Positions 31,314-42,963 of a stretch of DNA of 64,000 nt are shown here, piece after piece. Numbering within the stretch: position 1 is the first letter of the stretch; each line of letters opens with the position of its first letter. The notes beneath the pieces are model-generated. The model was not told the origin of the DNA, made no database searches, and saw nothing but the letters and a program-made list of their open reading frames with translations. Origin of the DNA: CAJXJP01 sp963926055 (GTDB taxonomy: Bacteria; Patescibacteriota; Gracilibacteria; BD1-5; UBA6164). The translations under genes and the position numbers were made by a program. The DNA is taken from contig CAWUVK010000003.1 in assembly GCA_963926055.1 (NCBI GenBank), forward strand, positions 248,001 through 312,000, read 5' to 3'.

Positions 31314-31565
31314 GGTAGTATTTTATGTATATATAATAGTGTAGAGACACACATAAATTATATAAAAAAAAATTATTATGCAAATTTTTTTATAAAAAAT
31401 GTATATAAAGTGTGTATATAAAATAATAAATTATTTTATAATTTTATTAAAAAATAATTTAAAAAATAGTCAAATAAATAAATATTTTTTTATTGGTTGA
31501 TATTTGCGCGAGTTTTTGAATTATGATACTATGAAAAGGAATAAACTATTTGGTAAAGAAAGACT
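31314..31565. other. Intergenic, AT-rich, no gene seen
   Basis: About 250 bp with extended A/T runs between divergent ssb and the PKD protein. It must hold both promoters; TATAAAGTG near 31405 and TATAAAATAATA near 31416 are possible -10 regions, but I cannot assign them firmly. Confidence 0.4.
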
Positions 31566-34500
31566 ATGTTGAAAAAAATATTAACTTTTGTTTTTGTAAT
31601 CGCTATGCTGGCAGTAAATACGAGTACTATTTATGCTGCTTCGAATACTGATTCTGTTACTTCATTGAGAGTAGTAGATGTATGAACCTTTAATGAATTT
31701 AAGTATAAATTAACGGATGATTTTTTTACTTTGAGAAATAATTTTGAGGTTGGTAGAGAAATGAAAAGATCTACTTTAACCGATATTTATGCTACAGCAA
31801 AAGAATCATACAATTACTTACCAGATGATTTAATTAATAAAAATCTGTATTCTAAATTAGAAATTGCGATTGCTTGAGCTGCAAAATATCCTAAAAATGA
31901 AGAATATTATTCAAAACTTATCGAAGCGATGGATAATTATTTAGAAAATACAAGAATCCAAAGTGTAAAAGGAACCGTTGTAGCAACTCCAAAAACTGGG
32001 AATGCTCCACTTAACGTAACCCTTAGATGAGATGTAAGAGATGAAACTGGTTCAAAAATACCATCATATAATTATACTTGGTGGGTTGATGAATGAGGAC
32101 AAAGAAAAGTTATTTGAAATAAACAATCAATTAATTATATCTTTAAAGAAGAAGGAACATTTGCTGTATATTTAGATGTTGCGTCAGATCATAAAAATGC
32201 GAAATGATATACTGATGTACTTCCATTTAGTTCAAGAGCAAACATTACGGTAAAAGAAAAAATAGCTTCTTTATTAATAGAGGTAAATGGTGATAGACTT
32301 GGAACAAAAGATGAGTTAAAATATACTCCAGAAGAATCAGGATATGGACTTATATTTGATGCTACAAGTTCAACTCCAACATGAGGTGCAAGATTTACGA
32401 GGACTGAGTGGGATTTTGGGAATGGAGTAGAAAGAATTAATAATGGAGCTCCAGAAATTGAAAGAATTAAGTATGCCAAAGAAGGAGAATACACGGTTAC
32501 ATTAAAACTTAGAACAAATGAAAATAAAACCGTAGAAAGAGAATTTCTTATCAGTGTACATGATCCAATAGCAACTATTACGTCATCAAAAGATGAATGA
32601 TATTTAGGCGATAAATTTACCTTTGGTGCTAAACCAACAGGAAAAGACGATGATTTTTCATACGAATGGGAAATTATTGATATTATAGAAGATCAACAAG
32701 TTTTTACAAAAACAGGAAAATCATTTGGATATGTTTTTGAAGATAAATGAAAATATAATATTAAATTGAAAGTAACAGAACCATCAGGTGAAGTGGATAT
32801 TGATACAAAAATTATTTATATTAATTCTAGAGCACCAGTTGCAAGCTTTACTACAGATAAACCATTTAGTAATAAACCAAATACTCTTTTCTTAGATGCT
32901 TCAAAAAGTTATGATTTAGATGGAAAAGATGATGGAAATTTGAAATATGAATGGATGATCAATGGAGATAGAGTAGAACTTCAAAATGCAAATTATAATG
33001 GTTCAACAGGATATTTTACATTTGATACTGTTGCTGATCATAGTGTATTATTAAAAGTTACAGATCCAGAGGGGATCACTTCTCAAATTACTAAAAAAGT
33101 AAGAATAAATTCTATTTTATCAGTAGATTTTGGTATTTATCCAAGAGTTGCTCAAAGACAAACTGCGGTTCGTTTTGTTGCAAATTCACCAGAAGCTGTT
33201 ATTTATCAATGGGATTTTGGTGATGGAGATGTACAATGAGGAAGAAGTAACCAAATTACTCACAGATATGAAAAAAGTGGAGTCTATAATGTAAAAGTTA
33301 CCGTGAGTGATTCTGAAGATAGAACAAATTTTTTCACAAAAAAAGTATATGTTTGAGAATCAAATGCACCATATGGTTTTATTAATGTAAAAAGTTGAGG
33401 TAATCAAGATGTTTCTCTTGAATCAGGAGCTTGTTACGGTCAAAATGCTTACATTCTAAATAGAGCAGATTCTGTAACTTTTAATGGAAATGAAAGTATT
33501 GATGTAACCGGTGAAACAAATGGATTGGATTATACTTGGAAGCTCGGGACAAATAAATATTTTTCAAGTGCTTCATTTACTCAAAAATTTGATGAATTAG
33601 GATGTTTCCCAATTCAACTTACGGTGAAAAGCCAATCAAAAGGAACAACACACAAAACTACTCAATATGTAAAAGTTGAAAATTTAGCTCCAACTCTTTC
33701 TTACATTGATGTACAAGTAGTTGATGGAGAATCTGATCCAGTAGTTGTGCAAGTTACAGCTCATGCAGCTAAAGATAGAGATGGTGTAATCCAATCTTAT
33801 TTATGGTACTATTACACAGATATTGATCCTGAACCACAAGATTTCAGAGCTACAAAACTTGCAAACACAACATTTGTATTACCAAAAGTAACAGGAAATT
33901 ATTATTTTGTTGCAATGCTTAAGGATGATAATGAAAAAAGAGTTTCATCAGAAGATATTACCGGTTCAAAATATTCTATTACTCTTACATGAGATAATAT
34001 AAATGTACCACTGGTAAAATTAAATGTAGATGATTCTTCAATTTCAGTTGGTCAAGAAGTAGTATTTTCTGCTCAAGTAGAAAATATTTTATGACAAAAA
34101 TTATCAAATAAAGCTCAATATTCATGGGATTTAGATGGAGATGGTTTTTATGAAAAAAAGACAGATTCACCAAATATTACCTATGTGTATGAAAAATCTT
34201 GAGAATTTTATGCAAAAGTAAAAGCCTCTTATAAATGATATAGTAATACAAAAAGTCTTACTATGAATGTTTCAAATATTTTAAAACCATCAGTAGAATA
34301 TATTTCTATTGGAAATAAATTTATTTTATTAGATACATCATTAGGAAAAGTAGAAAAAAGAACTTGGGACTTAGGGGATGGAAGTGAAGAAAAAAATGAA
34401 AAAAACATTATTCATTCTTATGAATGAAATGATGGTTCATATGTAGTAAGACTAACTCTTGAAGAATGAGTGAAATCTGAAACACAATCATTTAGAGTTT

Positions 34501-37187
34501 CTAAAAATGTGAGAAATATCATTGCAGCAAAAAAATGATGATTAGTCACTTTTTCAAACAGAGAAATAAATGACAATATTATTACTTTGGATGATCAAAA
34601 AGATAAATTATATTTTTATGTTGGAGAATCAAAATCAAAAACACAAAAAGAAATTACTGATTTTCAAGTAGATATTGATACTCTATATGATTCAAGTATT
34701 AATGGTTGAAAAGATGATGATGCGGATATTTCATTTTCATTTGGTCAAAATGAAAATATTTTTGAAATTCCACTGACTCAAAATAAAATTCAAACTATTA
34801 AAATTTCCGCATTAGATATTTCTGGTGAAGTAATTGATACACAAACCTATGAAATTCAAAAAGAATTTATTAGTGAATCTGAAATTGACCCTTCTGATAT
34901 TATTTTTAATGGAATTTCTCAATCAGAAAAAGTTACGATTGAAAAAATTAAAAATGAAATTCAAAACTTACCAAAACAAGACAGATTAAAAGCGCTAATG
35001 TATGTTCAAAAACTTCAAGAAGAATGGTTTGATGCTGCAGAAAAAACAAGAGTTATTGTAGAATTTGAATGATATGTTGCAGGGTTACAATCTGCAAATT
35101 CTGATATTATTTATGATCTGCTAGAATCATTATTACTCGAAGATACGGATGATAAAAGTGATCAAAACCTCATGTTTATTGCACTTAAAAACTTAACTCC
35201 TACGAATATAGAATGTAGTTTAAGTTCTGATGATGTAGATTGAGTATGTTATAATGCAATAATTGAAAGATTAGAAATAATTAAAAATTCAACAGATATT
35301 GAAGATAATAAACTATTATGAAAAGAGATTCTTTGAGTATTAGAAAGTTATCCTGATATGTCAGTAAAAAATAAAAAAGATTATAAAGCAATTTTATCTA
35401 GTTTTGTATATGGTGGGGTAGAAAATATGCCACAAGAAGAAGTGCAAGCTGAAATTGATGATACACAAAATCAAGCAAAACCTCAAAGAGGTTCTGCAAT
35501 TACAAAAGTTCTTAAGATTGTTGTATGGATTGTGGTTATTATTTTAGGATTATTTTTATGAATCTTTGGGATTTTCTATATTTGGTATATGGTAGCGAAT
35601 AAAGATGATAATTTAGGTTTTCAAGATTTTATTATTGAAAAAACATCTGGTAAAAAAGTAAAAATTACTAAAAAAGATGATACTGATGAAATTCTTCAAG
35701 AATTAGATGGTGAATTATCAGAACCTATTGAAGAAAATGCGAAAGAAGATTTTTCGAAAATAGTTGAAAAAAATCAAGGAAATAGACCAAAACAAAATAA
35801 TTCTCAAAATCAAAATAATCAACAAAACCAAAAACAAACAGATGATAAAAAATCAGATGTTCCTGATTGGTTGCAATCTTCTACTACAAAAGCTTCTGGA
35901 AGTAATGAACAAAAAAAACCAAATCAAAATCATCAAAATCAAAAGAAAAAAGATGATTGAGATGTGCCAGATTGGTTAAAAGGTTCTATGCTAGATAATG
36001 ATAAAACTGATAAAAAATCAGAAAATACAAAACCAAAAGAAAATCAAAATATTGAAACCATATCTAAAAATGATACAACAAATACTAAAATAGAATCATG
36101 AGTACCAAATTGGTTAAAAAATAAAGAAACTACAGATCATGATGATGCTTTTGTCGAAGTTGATGTTCCAAAAAAAGATGATTCTAAAAATCAACAAACG
36201 GAAAAAGAAGAAGTAAAAAAACAAGAAGATAAACAAATTAAACAACCAGGTGATATCACAGATGAACAAATCGAAAAAGAAACAAAATTAGAAGAAAATA
36301 CATGAGATATTCCAGATTGGTTAAAGGGAAGTTTTGAAGAAACAATAAAAAATACTCAGAAAGAAAAAACTCAAGAAAAAAAGTCTGAAATTTCTGAAAA
36401 TACATCAGAAGAAAAAAAATCTGAAAATACATCAGAAGTAACTAAAAAATCTTCTGAAGATAAATCAGACAGAAAAAATACATGAGATATTCCAGATTGG
36501 CTAAAGGGAAGTTTTGAAGAAACAGCAAAAACTACTCAGGAAGAAAAAACTCAAGAAAAAAAATCTGAAATTTCTGAAAATATATCAGAAGAAAAAAAAT
36601 CTGATACAATACCAGAAGTAACTAAAAAATCTTCTGAAGATAAATCATTAAAAGAAAAACTTGAAGAATCTGAAACTAAAAAAGAAGAAAATAAAATTTC
36701 AGAAAAAAAATCTGAAATTCCAACGACACAAAAATCTTCAGATATAAAAACTGAAGATAAACCAAAAGTAAAAACTTCTCCTACAAAGGAAAATATAGAA
36801 AATAAAAAATCTACAAAACCTATTGATGAAGAAGAAAAAATAGTTGTCGGTGAACTAAAACCAGAAAATAAAGATCAACAAAAAAATGTGGTAAAAGTAA
36901 TAGATAAAAAAGTTGATAATGATGAAAAATCATCTCAATGACAAAAAAGCCAAACAAAAACACCTGCGAGAAAGAGTACAAAAATATCAGAAGATAAAAA
37001 AACTTCAGAGAAAATATCTGAAGTAAAGAAATCTAGTGATAAACCTGTAGAAAAAACTCCAGAAAAAAAATCTACGAAAACTACAAAACAAGTTGAACAA
37101 AAACCAAAGAAAATCGATGATGAGCTTTGGGATGATGGTATGAAAATACCAGACTGGTTACAAACTGAAGAGGATAATAAAAAATAA
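31566..37187 (+). CDS. Giant PKD-domain surface protein with cytoplasmic PDWL-repeat tail
   Basis: 1,873 aa. Signal peptide (MLKKILTFVFVIAMLAVNTSTIYA); an exported helical segment; about nine PKD-like domains (residues ~140-1000), with canonical W-D-F-G-D-G near 33210, W-D-F-G-N-G near 32410 and W-D-L-G-D-G near 34370. A helical region follows, then one membrane helix (~1316-1341) and a Lys/Glu/Ser-rich, probably disordered cytoplasmic tail of about 530 residues. The tail carries six copies of (D)(V/I)P(D/N)WL(K/Q), at residues ~1431, 1466, 1512, 1581, 1641 and 1861. Tail sequence includes a 180 bp tandem duplication. PKD arrays serve adhesion; the tail motif looks like a docking signal for a cytoplasmic partner. 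Confidence 0.85.
36297..36656 (+). repeat. 180 bp in-frame tandem duplication in the PKD-protein tail
   Basis: Two adjacent 60-codon units, nearly identical in DNA, each beginning before the G-D-I-P-D-W-L-K-G-S-F-E-E motif. High nucleotide identity implies a recent expansion. Confidence 0.85.
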
Positions 37188-37216
37188 AAAAAAGAAGCAA
37201 AAGCTTCTTTTTTTTA
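37186..37216 (+). terminator. Intrinsic terminator after the PKD-protein gene
   Basis: AAAAGAAGC-AAAA-GCTTCTTTT, T8 run. Confidence 0.85.
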
Positions 37217-37377
37217 TTTGATTTTTCTCATAAGAATTTATATTTTGTATTTCTATAGGCATAAGGTAAATTGAGCATTTCATTGATAGAATCTAGTAAA
37301 TATTTATTGATTAAATAATATATTATTGTATAATATATTATTTTTTTAAAATTTTAAATATAAAATATTTCTTTTTT

Positions 37378-37404
37378 TTGCAATTATTAATTTTCATATA
37401 TAAT
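37378..37404 (+). promoter_or_regulatory. lepB-truB promoter
   Basis: TTGCAA, 15 bp (16 from TTTGCA), TATAAT. Predicted start about 37411, upstream of both candidate lepB starts. Confidence 0.6.
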
Positions 37405-37465
37405 TCTCCAAATCATTATTATTAATAAAGAATATATTTTGAGCGAAAAGAAAAAAACACTAAAA

Positions 37466-38188
37466 ATGTTTAAAAAAATTAAAAAATATTTTTCATCAAA
37501 TAAGAAAGATACAGAAAAAATAGAGGAAGAAAAAGATTTTATAGGAGAAGTGAAAGATTTTATGAAAGATCTTATTATTATTGTTATATTAGTTCTATTA
37601 ATTCGTACATTTTTAGCAATGCCATTTCAAATTAATGGGCAATCAATGTACAGTTCATATTATGATAAAGAATTTATCATTGTTGATAGATTGTCATATA
37701 GATTTACTGATATAAAAAGATGAGATGTTGTTGTATTTAAACCTCATGTAAGCCAAGTTAAAGAATTTTACTTAAAGAGAATTATTTGACTCCCAGGTGA
37801 AACAGTGATGATAAAAGATGGTATCGTTTCTATAAAAAATCAATGATCAGATAGTTTTTCTCCATTAGATGAAACATATTTAAATGAAGAAAATAATTGA
37901 TATACTTTTGTAAATGGAAAAAGTTCAGAAGAAACATTTATTATACCAGAAAATCAATATTTCGTCTTAGGTGATAATAGAAATCACTCTACTGATTCAA
38001 GACAATGTTTTGCATCTTGTGCTTATCCAGGATCGTTACATTATATTAGATCACAAGATGTTACTGGAAAAGTATTTTTAGATTTAGGATATTTTAATTT
38101 TAGACAATTTGAATTTATTCATCCTGAATTAGCAATTGATACAAAACCAAAATTTTTAAATTCACCAAAAAACCATGACTATAAATAG
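37466..38188 (+). CDS. lepB: Signal peptidase I
   Basis: 240 aa from ATG 37466; a TTG at 37439 in the same frame would add nine residues. Charged N-terminus, one membrane helix (LIIIVILVLLIRTFLAMP), catalytic Ser in NGQSMYSS, catalytic Lys region YLKRIIGLPGETV, and GDNRNHSTDSR (box E). Glycine of R-G-D-V-V-V-F and of I-I-G-L-P-G is TGA. Cleaves the many signal peptides encoded in this window. Last 14 bp overlap truB. Confidence 0.93.
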
Positions 38189-39047
38189 ATTTTATTATAT
38201 TGATAAACCTATTGGATTGACGAGTTTTGATGTACTGCGTCAAATGAGAAAAAAACTTAATATAAAAAAAATGTGACATACTGGTACTTTAGATCCTCTG
38301 GCAACAGGGGGTCTTTTGGTAGCTGTTTGAAATTATACAAAACTCATTCCATATTTTGAAAAAGATTCAAAAGAATATATTTTTACCGTAGAATTAAATT
38401 GAGTAACTCCTTCATTTGATTCAGAAACACCAGTTGAATATATTTCAGAAGAATTACAACAAAAATTTAAAAAAGAATTAACACAAGAAAAAATAGAAGA
38501 AATTTTAAAACAAAATTTTTTCTGAGAAATTCAGCAAGTTCCACCAAAATATAGTGCACTGAAAATTAATGGAAAAAAAGCATTAGAAAAAGTTAGAAAT
38601 GGGGAAGAATTTGAAATGAAAATTAGAAATACGACTATTTTTGAAATAGAAGTTTTAGAATTTAATTATCCTCAAGTTACTATCAGAGCAAAAGTTGCAG
38701 CAGGGACATATATTAGAAGTATTGCTTTTGATTTATGAGAAATAATAGGTTCAGGTTGATATGTAAGTTTTTTACGTAGAACAAAAATTGATGAATTAAA
38801 AGTAGAAGATGCACAAAATTTAGACGAATTTGATGAAACAAAATATTTTGATGATGAAAAACTATTTTGAGAAGATAAATTTATTTTTCTTCCAGAAAAA
38901 GTTTTAGCAAAATTAAATAATGGTTTACCTGTTAGTTATCCTGAATTTGATAAACCAAACGGAGAATATTTTGTTGAAAATCAAGAGGGAATTACAAATA
39001 TAGTTTCATATCAAAGCCCTATTTTAAAGGCAAAAAGAAAAATATAA
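38175..39047 (+). CDS. truB: tRNA pseudouridine55 synthase
   Basis: 290 aa. RFYYIDKPIGLTSFDVLRQMRK, GHTGTLDPLATGGLLVAVG with the catalytic Asp in T-L-D-P, QQVPPKYSALKINGKKAL and AGTYIRSIAFDLGE are diagnostic. The initial Gly of G-H-T-G-T-L-D-P is TGA. Modifies U55 in the T loop. Translationally coupled to lepB by a 14 bp overlap. Confidence 0.96.
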
Positions 39048-39065
39048 AAAAAGTGAAAAAAAAAT

Positions 39066-39093
39066 TTGCATTTGTCTCAATTATTCATACAAT
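39066..39093 (+). promoter_or_regulatory. Promoter of the tRNA-Lys pair
   Basis: TTGCAT, 16 bp, TACAAT; predicted start about 39100, 19 bases before the first tRNA. Confidence 0.6.
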
Positions 39094-39118
39094 GCTTGGG
39101 CTTTAGAAAGCAAGATAT

Positions 39119-39194
39119 GGGTTATTAGCTCAGTTGGTAGAGCAGCTCCCTTTTAAGGAGAAGGTCCTGGGTTCGAGCCCCGGATGACCCACCA
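39119..39194 (+). tRNA. tRNA-Lys(UUU), copy 1
   Basis: 76 nt including encoded CCA. Acceptor GGGUUAU/AUGACCC, D arm GCUC...GAGC, anticodon loop CUUUUAA, T arm CUGGG-UUCGAGC-CCCGG. G-A mismatch at the outer pair of the anticodon stem. Confidence 0.95.
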
Positions 39195-39225
39195 TTTCAT
39201 TTCTTCTTTCTAAATACAAGTATTT

Positions 39226-39301
39226 GGGTTATTAGCTCAGTTGGTAGAGCAGCTCCCTTTTAAGGAGAAGGTCCTGGGTTCGAGCCCCGGATGACCCACC
39301 A
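39226..39301 (+). tRNA. tRNA-Lys(UUU), copy 2
   Basis: Sequence identical to copy 1, including CCA and the six bases that follow it. 31 bp spacer; same transcript, one terminator. Confidence 0.95.
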
Positions 39302-39317
39302 TTTCAAAAAATAAACC

Positions 39318-39357
39318 AAAAAGCTGGCCAAGATTGCACTCTTGGCCAGCTTTTTTT
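39318..39357 (+). terminator. Intrinsic terminator of the tRNA-Lys operon
   Basis: AAAAGCTGGCCAAGA / TCTTGGCCAGCTTTT, strong GC stem and T7. Confidence 0.92.
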
Positions 39358-39495
39358 GTGTGAAAAAATTATTTTTTTGAAAAATACAAATAAAATAAAA
39401 TTAAAAAAACTTTCAAAATTTAATGCCGATTTAATATCTCATGAGTATAGTTTGATAGATATAGTATTTATATTTCTGAATATGTATAAAAAATT

Positions 39496-39969
39496 ATGAA
39501 AAAAATTATTATAATAATTTTAATTTGAGTGTGAATCTCAATATTTTCATTAACATCTTTTTTGTATTCATGAAAAATAACTAATAGTTACATAAGTAAA
39601 AATTTTGAAAATATCACCTCTATATTAGATTTTCTTGAGGTGAATGATAATATTCAGTTATTTTCAAAATACTATATTTCTACAGATACAGATATAGTTT
39701 GTTCTAATGAATTGGAGTGTATAAATTTTATAAAAAAAAATAATCTAAATAATAACAGTGAATTAAATTATATTAAATGCTGAAATTTGTATAAAATTTA
39801 TAAAGATTGTCATCCAGATCTTTATTGTAATTTTATTGTATATAATACAAATTGATTTAAAGATAAATATCCTATTGGGACTACATCAGTAATAAATAGT
39901 AATTTCATATTGCATGATAACCCAAATTGGGAAATATCTGATGAAAACTTTTGTAGATTAGAATATTAA
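39496..39969 (+). CDS. Small exported Cys-rich protein; candidate orphan immunity protein
   Basis: 157 aa. N-terminal membrane helix (MKKIIIIILIGVGISIFSL), then an exported domain with about seven cysteines (V-C-S-N-E-L-E-C; K-C-G-N; D-C-H-P-D-L-Y-C). No family recognised. It ends directly before an RHS core fragment in the same frame. In RHS loci a small gene before an orphan tip is commonly the immunity gene of the preceding toxin; that is the basis of the call. Confidence 0.5.
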
Positions 39970-40647
39970 TATTTAAATAAATTAAGATATTATTCTGCGA
40001 AACTCGGAAGATTTATCGCACGTGACCCGATTGATATCGTTGATGATATAAATCTGTATGCCTATGTTGGGAATAATCCAGTGATGTATGTTGATTTGAT
40101 GGGGACGGAAGCAAAAATTTTCATAAGAGAAAATGAAGGAAATGCATGGTATTTTGATAATGCAGATGGATATTGATGATGAAATCCTTGATTTGAATTA
40201 TGACATGCTGCCTTATATTTTATTCATCATTGAAATGAATATTTGGTAAGTTATTATCCAACTAATGCAACCGATACATCATGATCTGGAGAAGGAGATA
40301 TGTTCTTTTGAGAAGTAGATGCTGTAAGTTGAAACTGAGATTATAATGAAGAACTTGCTAATTTCTGAAAACATGCTCGTTGAATAAAAAAATATGGAGA
40401 TTATAATTCTATTAATATTAAGTCTGATGAGTATAATTCAACAGAACTATACAACTGGTATAAAAAAGAATATTTAGAATTACCAAAATATAATACATTT
40501 AGTAATAATTGTAGTGATGAAGTAAAAAAGTGATTAGTAGCTTCATGATATTTAGAAGAAAAAACTATTTTAAATCAAATGAGTACGTTTGGATTAGTAA
40601 ACATAGATACACCTCTTTCATTAAGAAATGAAATTTTAAATAAATAA
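39970..40647 (+). CDS. Orphan RHS C-terminal tip with papain-like toxin domain
   Basis: 225 codons without a clear start; first in-frame GTG/ATG at 40081/40084. It opens LRYYSAKLGRFIARDPIDIVDDINLYAYVGNNPVMYVDLMG, the RHS-repeat-associated core (R-Y-Y-x-P/A...G-R-F-I...D-P...N-L-Y-x-Y-V-x-N-N-P...D-x-x-G). After the core comes a variable domain with ELGHAALYF...YLVSYYP and later FSNNCSDEVKKGL, i.e. His before Cys, as in permuted papain-like (LRAT/NlpC-type) toxins. The core part has no TGA; the toxin part has many. Either a displaced toxin cassette or a remnant of a full RHS gene. Confidence 0.75.
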
Positions 40648-40656
40648 ATTATAATT

Positions 40657-41016
40657 ATGATTAAAAAAACAATAATAATATTTTTAGTATGATTATTTAT
40701 GTTAATAGTATTTTCTTGATATAAATTATATATTCATGAGACTACCAAAGCTAGAGATGTTTATTTTATTTCAAAAATAAACGAAATATCTGAAAATATT
40801 CAAAATGGGAATGAATATAAGGTTTCCATTATAGATCAAAAATGCATATATTTAAGTTTATTAGATAAAGAAAAATTTATTATTTGAACAAGATTAACTC
40901 ATAAATCATTTATTAAAGAATACTGAGAATATTATATTCTTAATGAATGAATTAATAAAAATATTGAAAAGAATAATTTAGAGGATTATTTAAAAATTAA
41001 TTGTAAAAACTTATAA
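40657..41016 (+). CDS. Candidate RHS immunity protein
   Basis: 119 aa. Membrane anchor MIKKTIIIFLVGLFMLIVFSG, then a small exported domain. Starts 9 bp after the RHS tip and ends at a terminator, the standard place for the cognate immunity gene. An exported anchor would fit a toxin acting in the envelope. No sequence family recognised. Confidence 0.5.
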
Positions 41017-41023
41017 TACCTTT

Positions 41024-41061
41024 ATCAAAAATCCCAAGAATTTTCTTGGGATTTTTTGATT
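41024..41061 (+). terminator. Intrinsic terminator after the RHS cassette
   Basis: ATCAAAAATCCCAAGAA / TTGGGATTTTTTGAT. Confidence 0.85.
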
Positions 41062-41130
41062 TTTTCACTTATTTGCTTTATTTCCATAAAAGAGCTATGA
41101 TAGATATAGATTTATTTTTAATAATGTAGC

Positions 41131-41532
41131 ATGTCTTTAGAAGTAGATAATCATCATAGTTTTGATAAAAATTTAGAAAAAATCTCTGGGCAAAATGAAA
41201 TTGAAAATACAGAACATCAAGTAAAAATTTTTTTGCGAGAAATACTAGAAAATAGAGATTTTCATCCATTAGCAACTATGGCACGTTATGAGTTACAATG
41301 TGAAATAATTGATAAAATAAAAAATAATGATTATTTTGCATCATTATTATTAAAAAGTATTAATGAAGATTCTATTATGAATACTCCAAAATATATTCTC
41401 GAAACCCTTAGGGATAAAAGTATTGAAAATCTACAATATCTTGAAAATATTTTAGTTTCATCTTCGCACTATGATGTTATTTGGAAAAACTTTATTAAAA
41501 ATTGATATATGTATCATGAAGCAGAGAAATAA
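41131..41532 (+). CDS. Hypothetical cytoplasmic protein
   Basis: 133 aa, helical, no signal peptide. MSLEVDNHHSFDKNLEKISG; one TGA Gly near the end. Not recognised; possibly another immunity-type gene given its place after the RHS cassette, though a terminator separates them. Confidence 0.55.
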
Positions 41533-41542
41533 ATTTTTCAAA

Positions 41543-41579
41543 TAAAAAAACCAAGAATTACATTCTTGGTTTTTTTATT
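41543..41579. terminator. Bidirectional intrinsic terminator
   Basis: AAAACCAAGAAT / ATTCTTGGTTTT. Confidence 0.88.
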
Positions 41580-42405
41580 ACTTCATGACTAAAATTCTTT
41601 TTTCTCAGTCAGTGATTTCTCATAGTCCATTTGGTACTAAATCATGAAGTGCGTCCATGATAATTGATTGTTCATAAGCAAAATGTTCACCACGAGAAGT
41701 TCAGACATCATTTGTATAAAATACATCCTGAGCATCGTCATATCCTGTTATAACCAGTACATGATATCTTGGACCACCGTTGGTAAAAAAACTATTTCAC
41801 AATTTTTTTCATGCAAAGGGTGCTACGATGGGATGTCATTGTGAAAGATGAGATTTTATATCTTCTAAACTAGGATTATCAATTAATTCATAATCTGTAT
41901 AATCATAATATTCTTCGAGAAATTGTGCTGTTTCAGTCATAGAAGTATCAATAAATTTTCCTAAAAGATCTTTTTGTAATTCAACTATTGCTAACACTTG
42001 AGTTTTGAATTTTTCTTTTGAGAGCTCTTTGTCTTGTAAAAATGCATAAGCCAAAACGACACTTGATTCTTCACACGCTTCTTTCCATGGAAGAGACCAA
42101 TTTCCGTCTGGTGCTTGAGAATAAAAAGGAACTTTTAAATTGATAGATTTTGGAATTTCTTGAGAAATATTTTTTTTATTTCCATCTTCCGCTTCTTGTT
42201 TTGTAATTGTTTTTTCCGCTTTTGGCATCTCTGAAATTTTTTCTTCATTTACAATTATTTCAGGGATTTTTTGATTTTCAGTATTTATAAATTCTTTTTC
42301 TTGTTTTTTGGATAATGGATTATAAATCGCTCAAATTTGTAGAATTGAGATAGTTACAATCAGAGCGATTCAGCTTATTCCGATAATGATATTTTTTTGA
42401 TTCAT
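41578..42405 (-). CDS. Membrane-anchored C39-like cysteine peptidase
   Basis: 275 aa. N-terminal anchor (MNQKNIIIGISGIALIVTISIL), an exported linker, then a peptidase_C39_2 domain. VPFYSQAPDGNWSLPWKEACEESS holds the nucleophile Cys (E-A-C-E-E-S) and RYHVLVITGYD the His; a D-V-G/N-D-P-like element follows. This form is common in CPR genomes. Probably an extracytoplasmic peptidase; target unknown. Confidence 0.8.
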
Positions 42406-42495
42406 AATATTAAAATTACGGAATAAAGCAGTTTTGTATAAAAATATTTTGAAATATTTATTTTTAATTTTTTGAAAATTTTAGAGCTTATATTA

Positions 42496-42963
42496 TTAAT
42501 TGAGTAAAAATATTCCTATATTAAGAGCTGTTGCAAAAGTCACCCAGAGTAAATAGGGAATTAAAATTATTCCTCAAAACTTATTTATTTCATAAAAATA
42601 TTTTATATTTATAGCAATAAGAATCCAAAGAATAAAAATATTTATTAAACCTAAAAGTGGACTTTCAAAGTAAAAAAAACTAAATGACCACGTGAAATTA
42701 AAAAATAATTGTAAAAAATAAATTATTTTTGTTTGAAATTTATTTTTTCAAAAATTATTTTTCCAAACAATATAAAATGAAATTCAAATCAGAATGTATA
42801 AAATACTCCAAACTGGTCAAAATAACCAGTTTGGTGGATTAAAAAATGGTTTATCTAAAGTTGTATACCATCAATTGATGGCATTGTTGGTTGCAAATCA
42901 TGATACGGCACCAATAATAACAGGAAGTATAATAGAAATGATAAATTTCATAATATTATTCAT
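42496..42963 (-). CDS. TspO/MBR family protein
   Basis: 155 aa, five membrane helices. WYTTLDKPFFNPPNWLFGPVWSILYILIGIS is the family hallmark; later N-F-T-W-S-F-S-F-F also fits. Binds porphyrins and other hydrophobic ligands in other bacteria; role here unknown. Start at MNNIMKF; the frame is open further upstream, but that extension is low-complexity. Confidence 0.88.

Noticed and set aside
32189..32494. 101-codon ORF opposite the PKD protein
   Set aside because: Lies wholly within a PKD domain coding sequence on the other strand; no start context and no family.
36297..36656. CRISPR-like or transposon repeat
   Set aside because: Only two adjacent units, in frame, no spacers; it is a coding tandem duplication.
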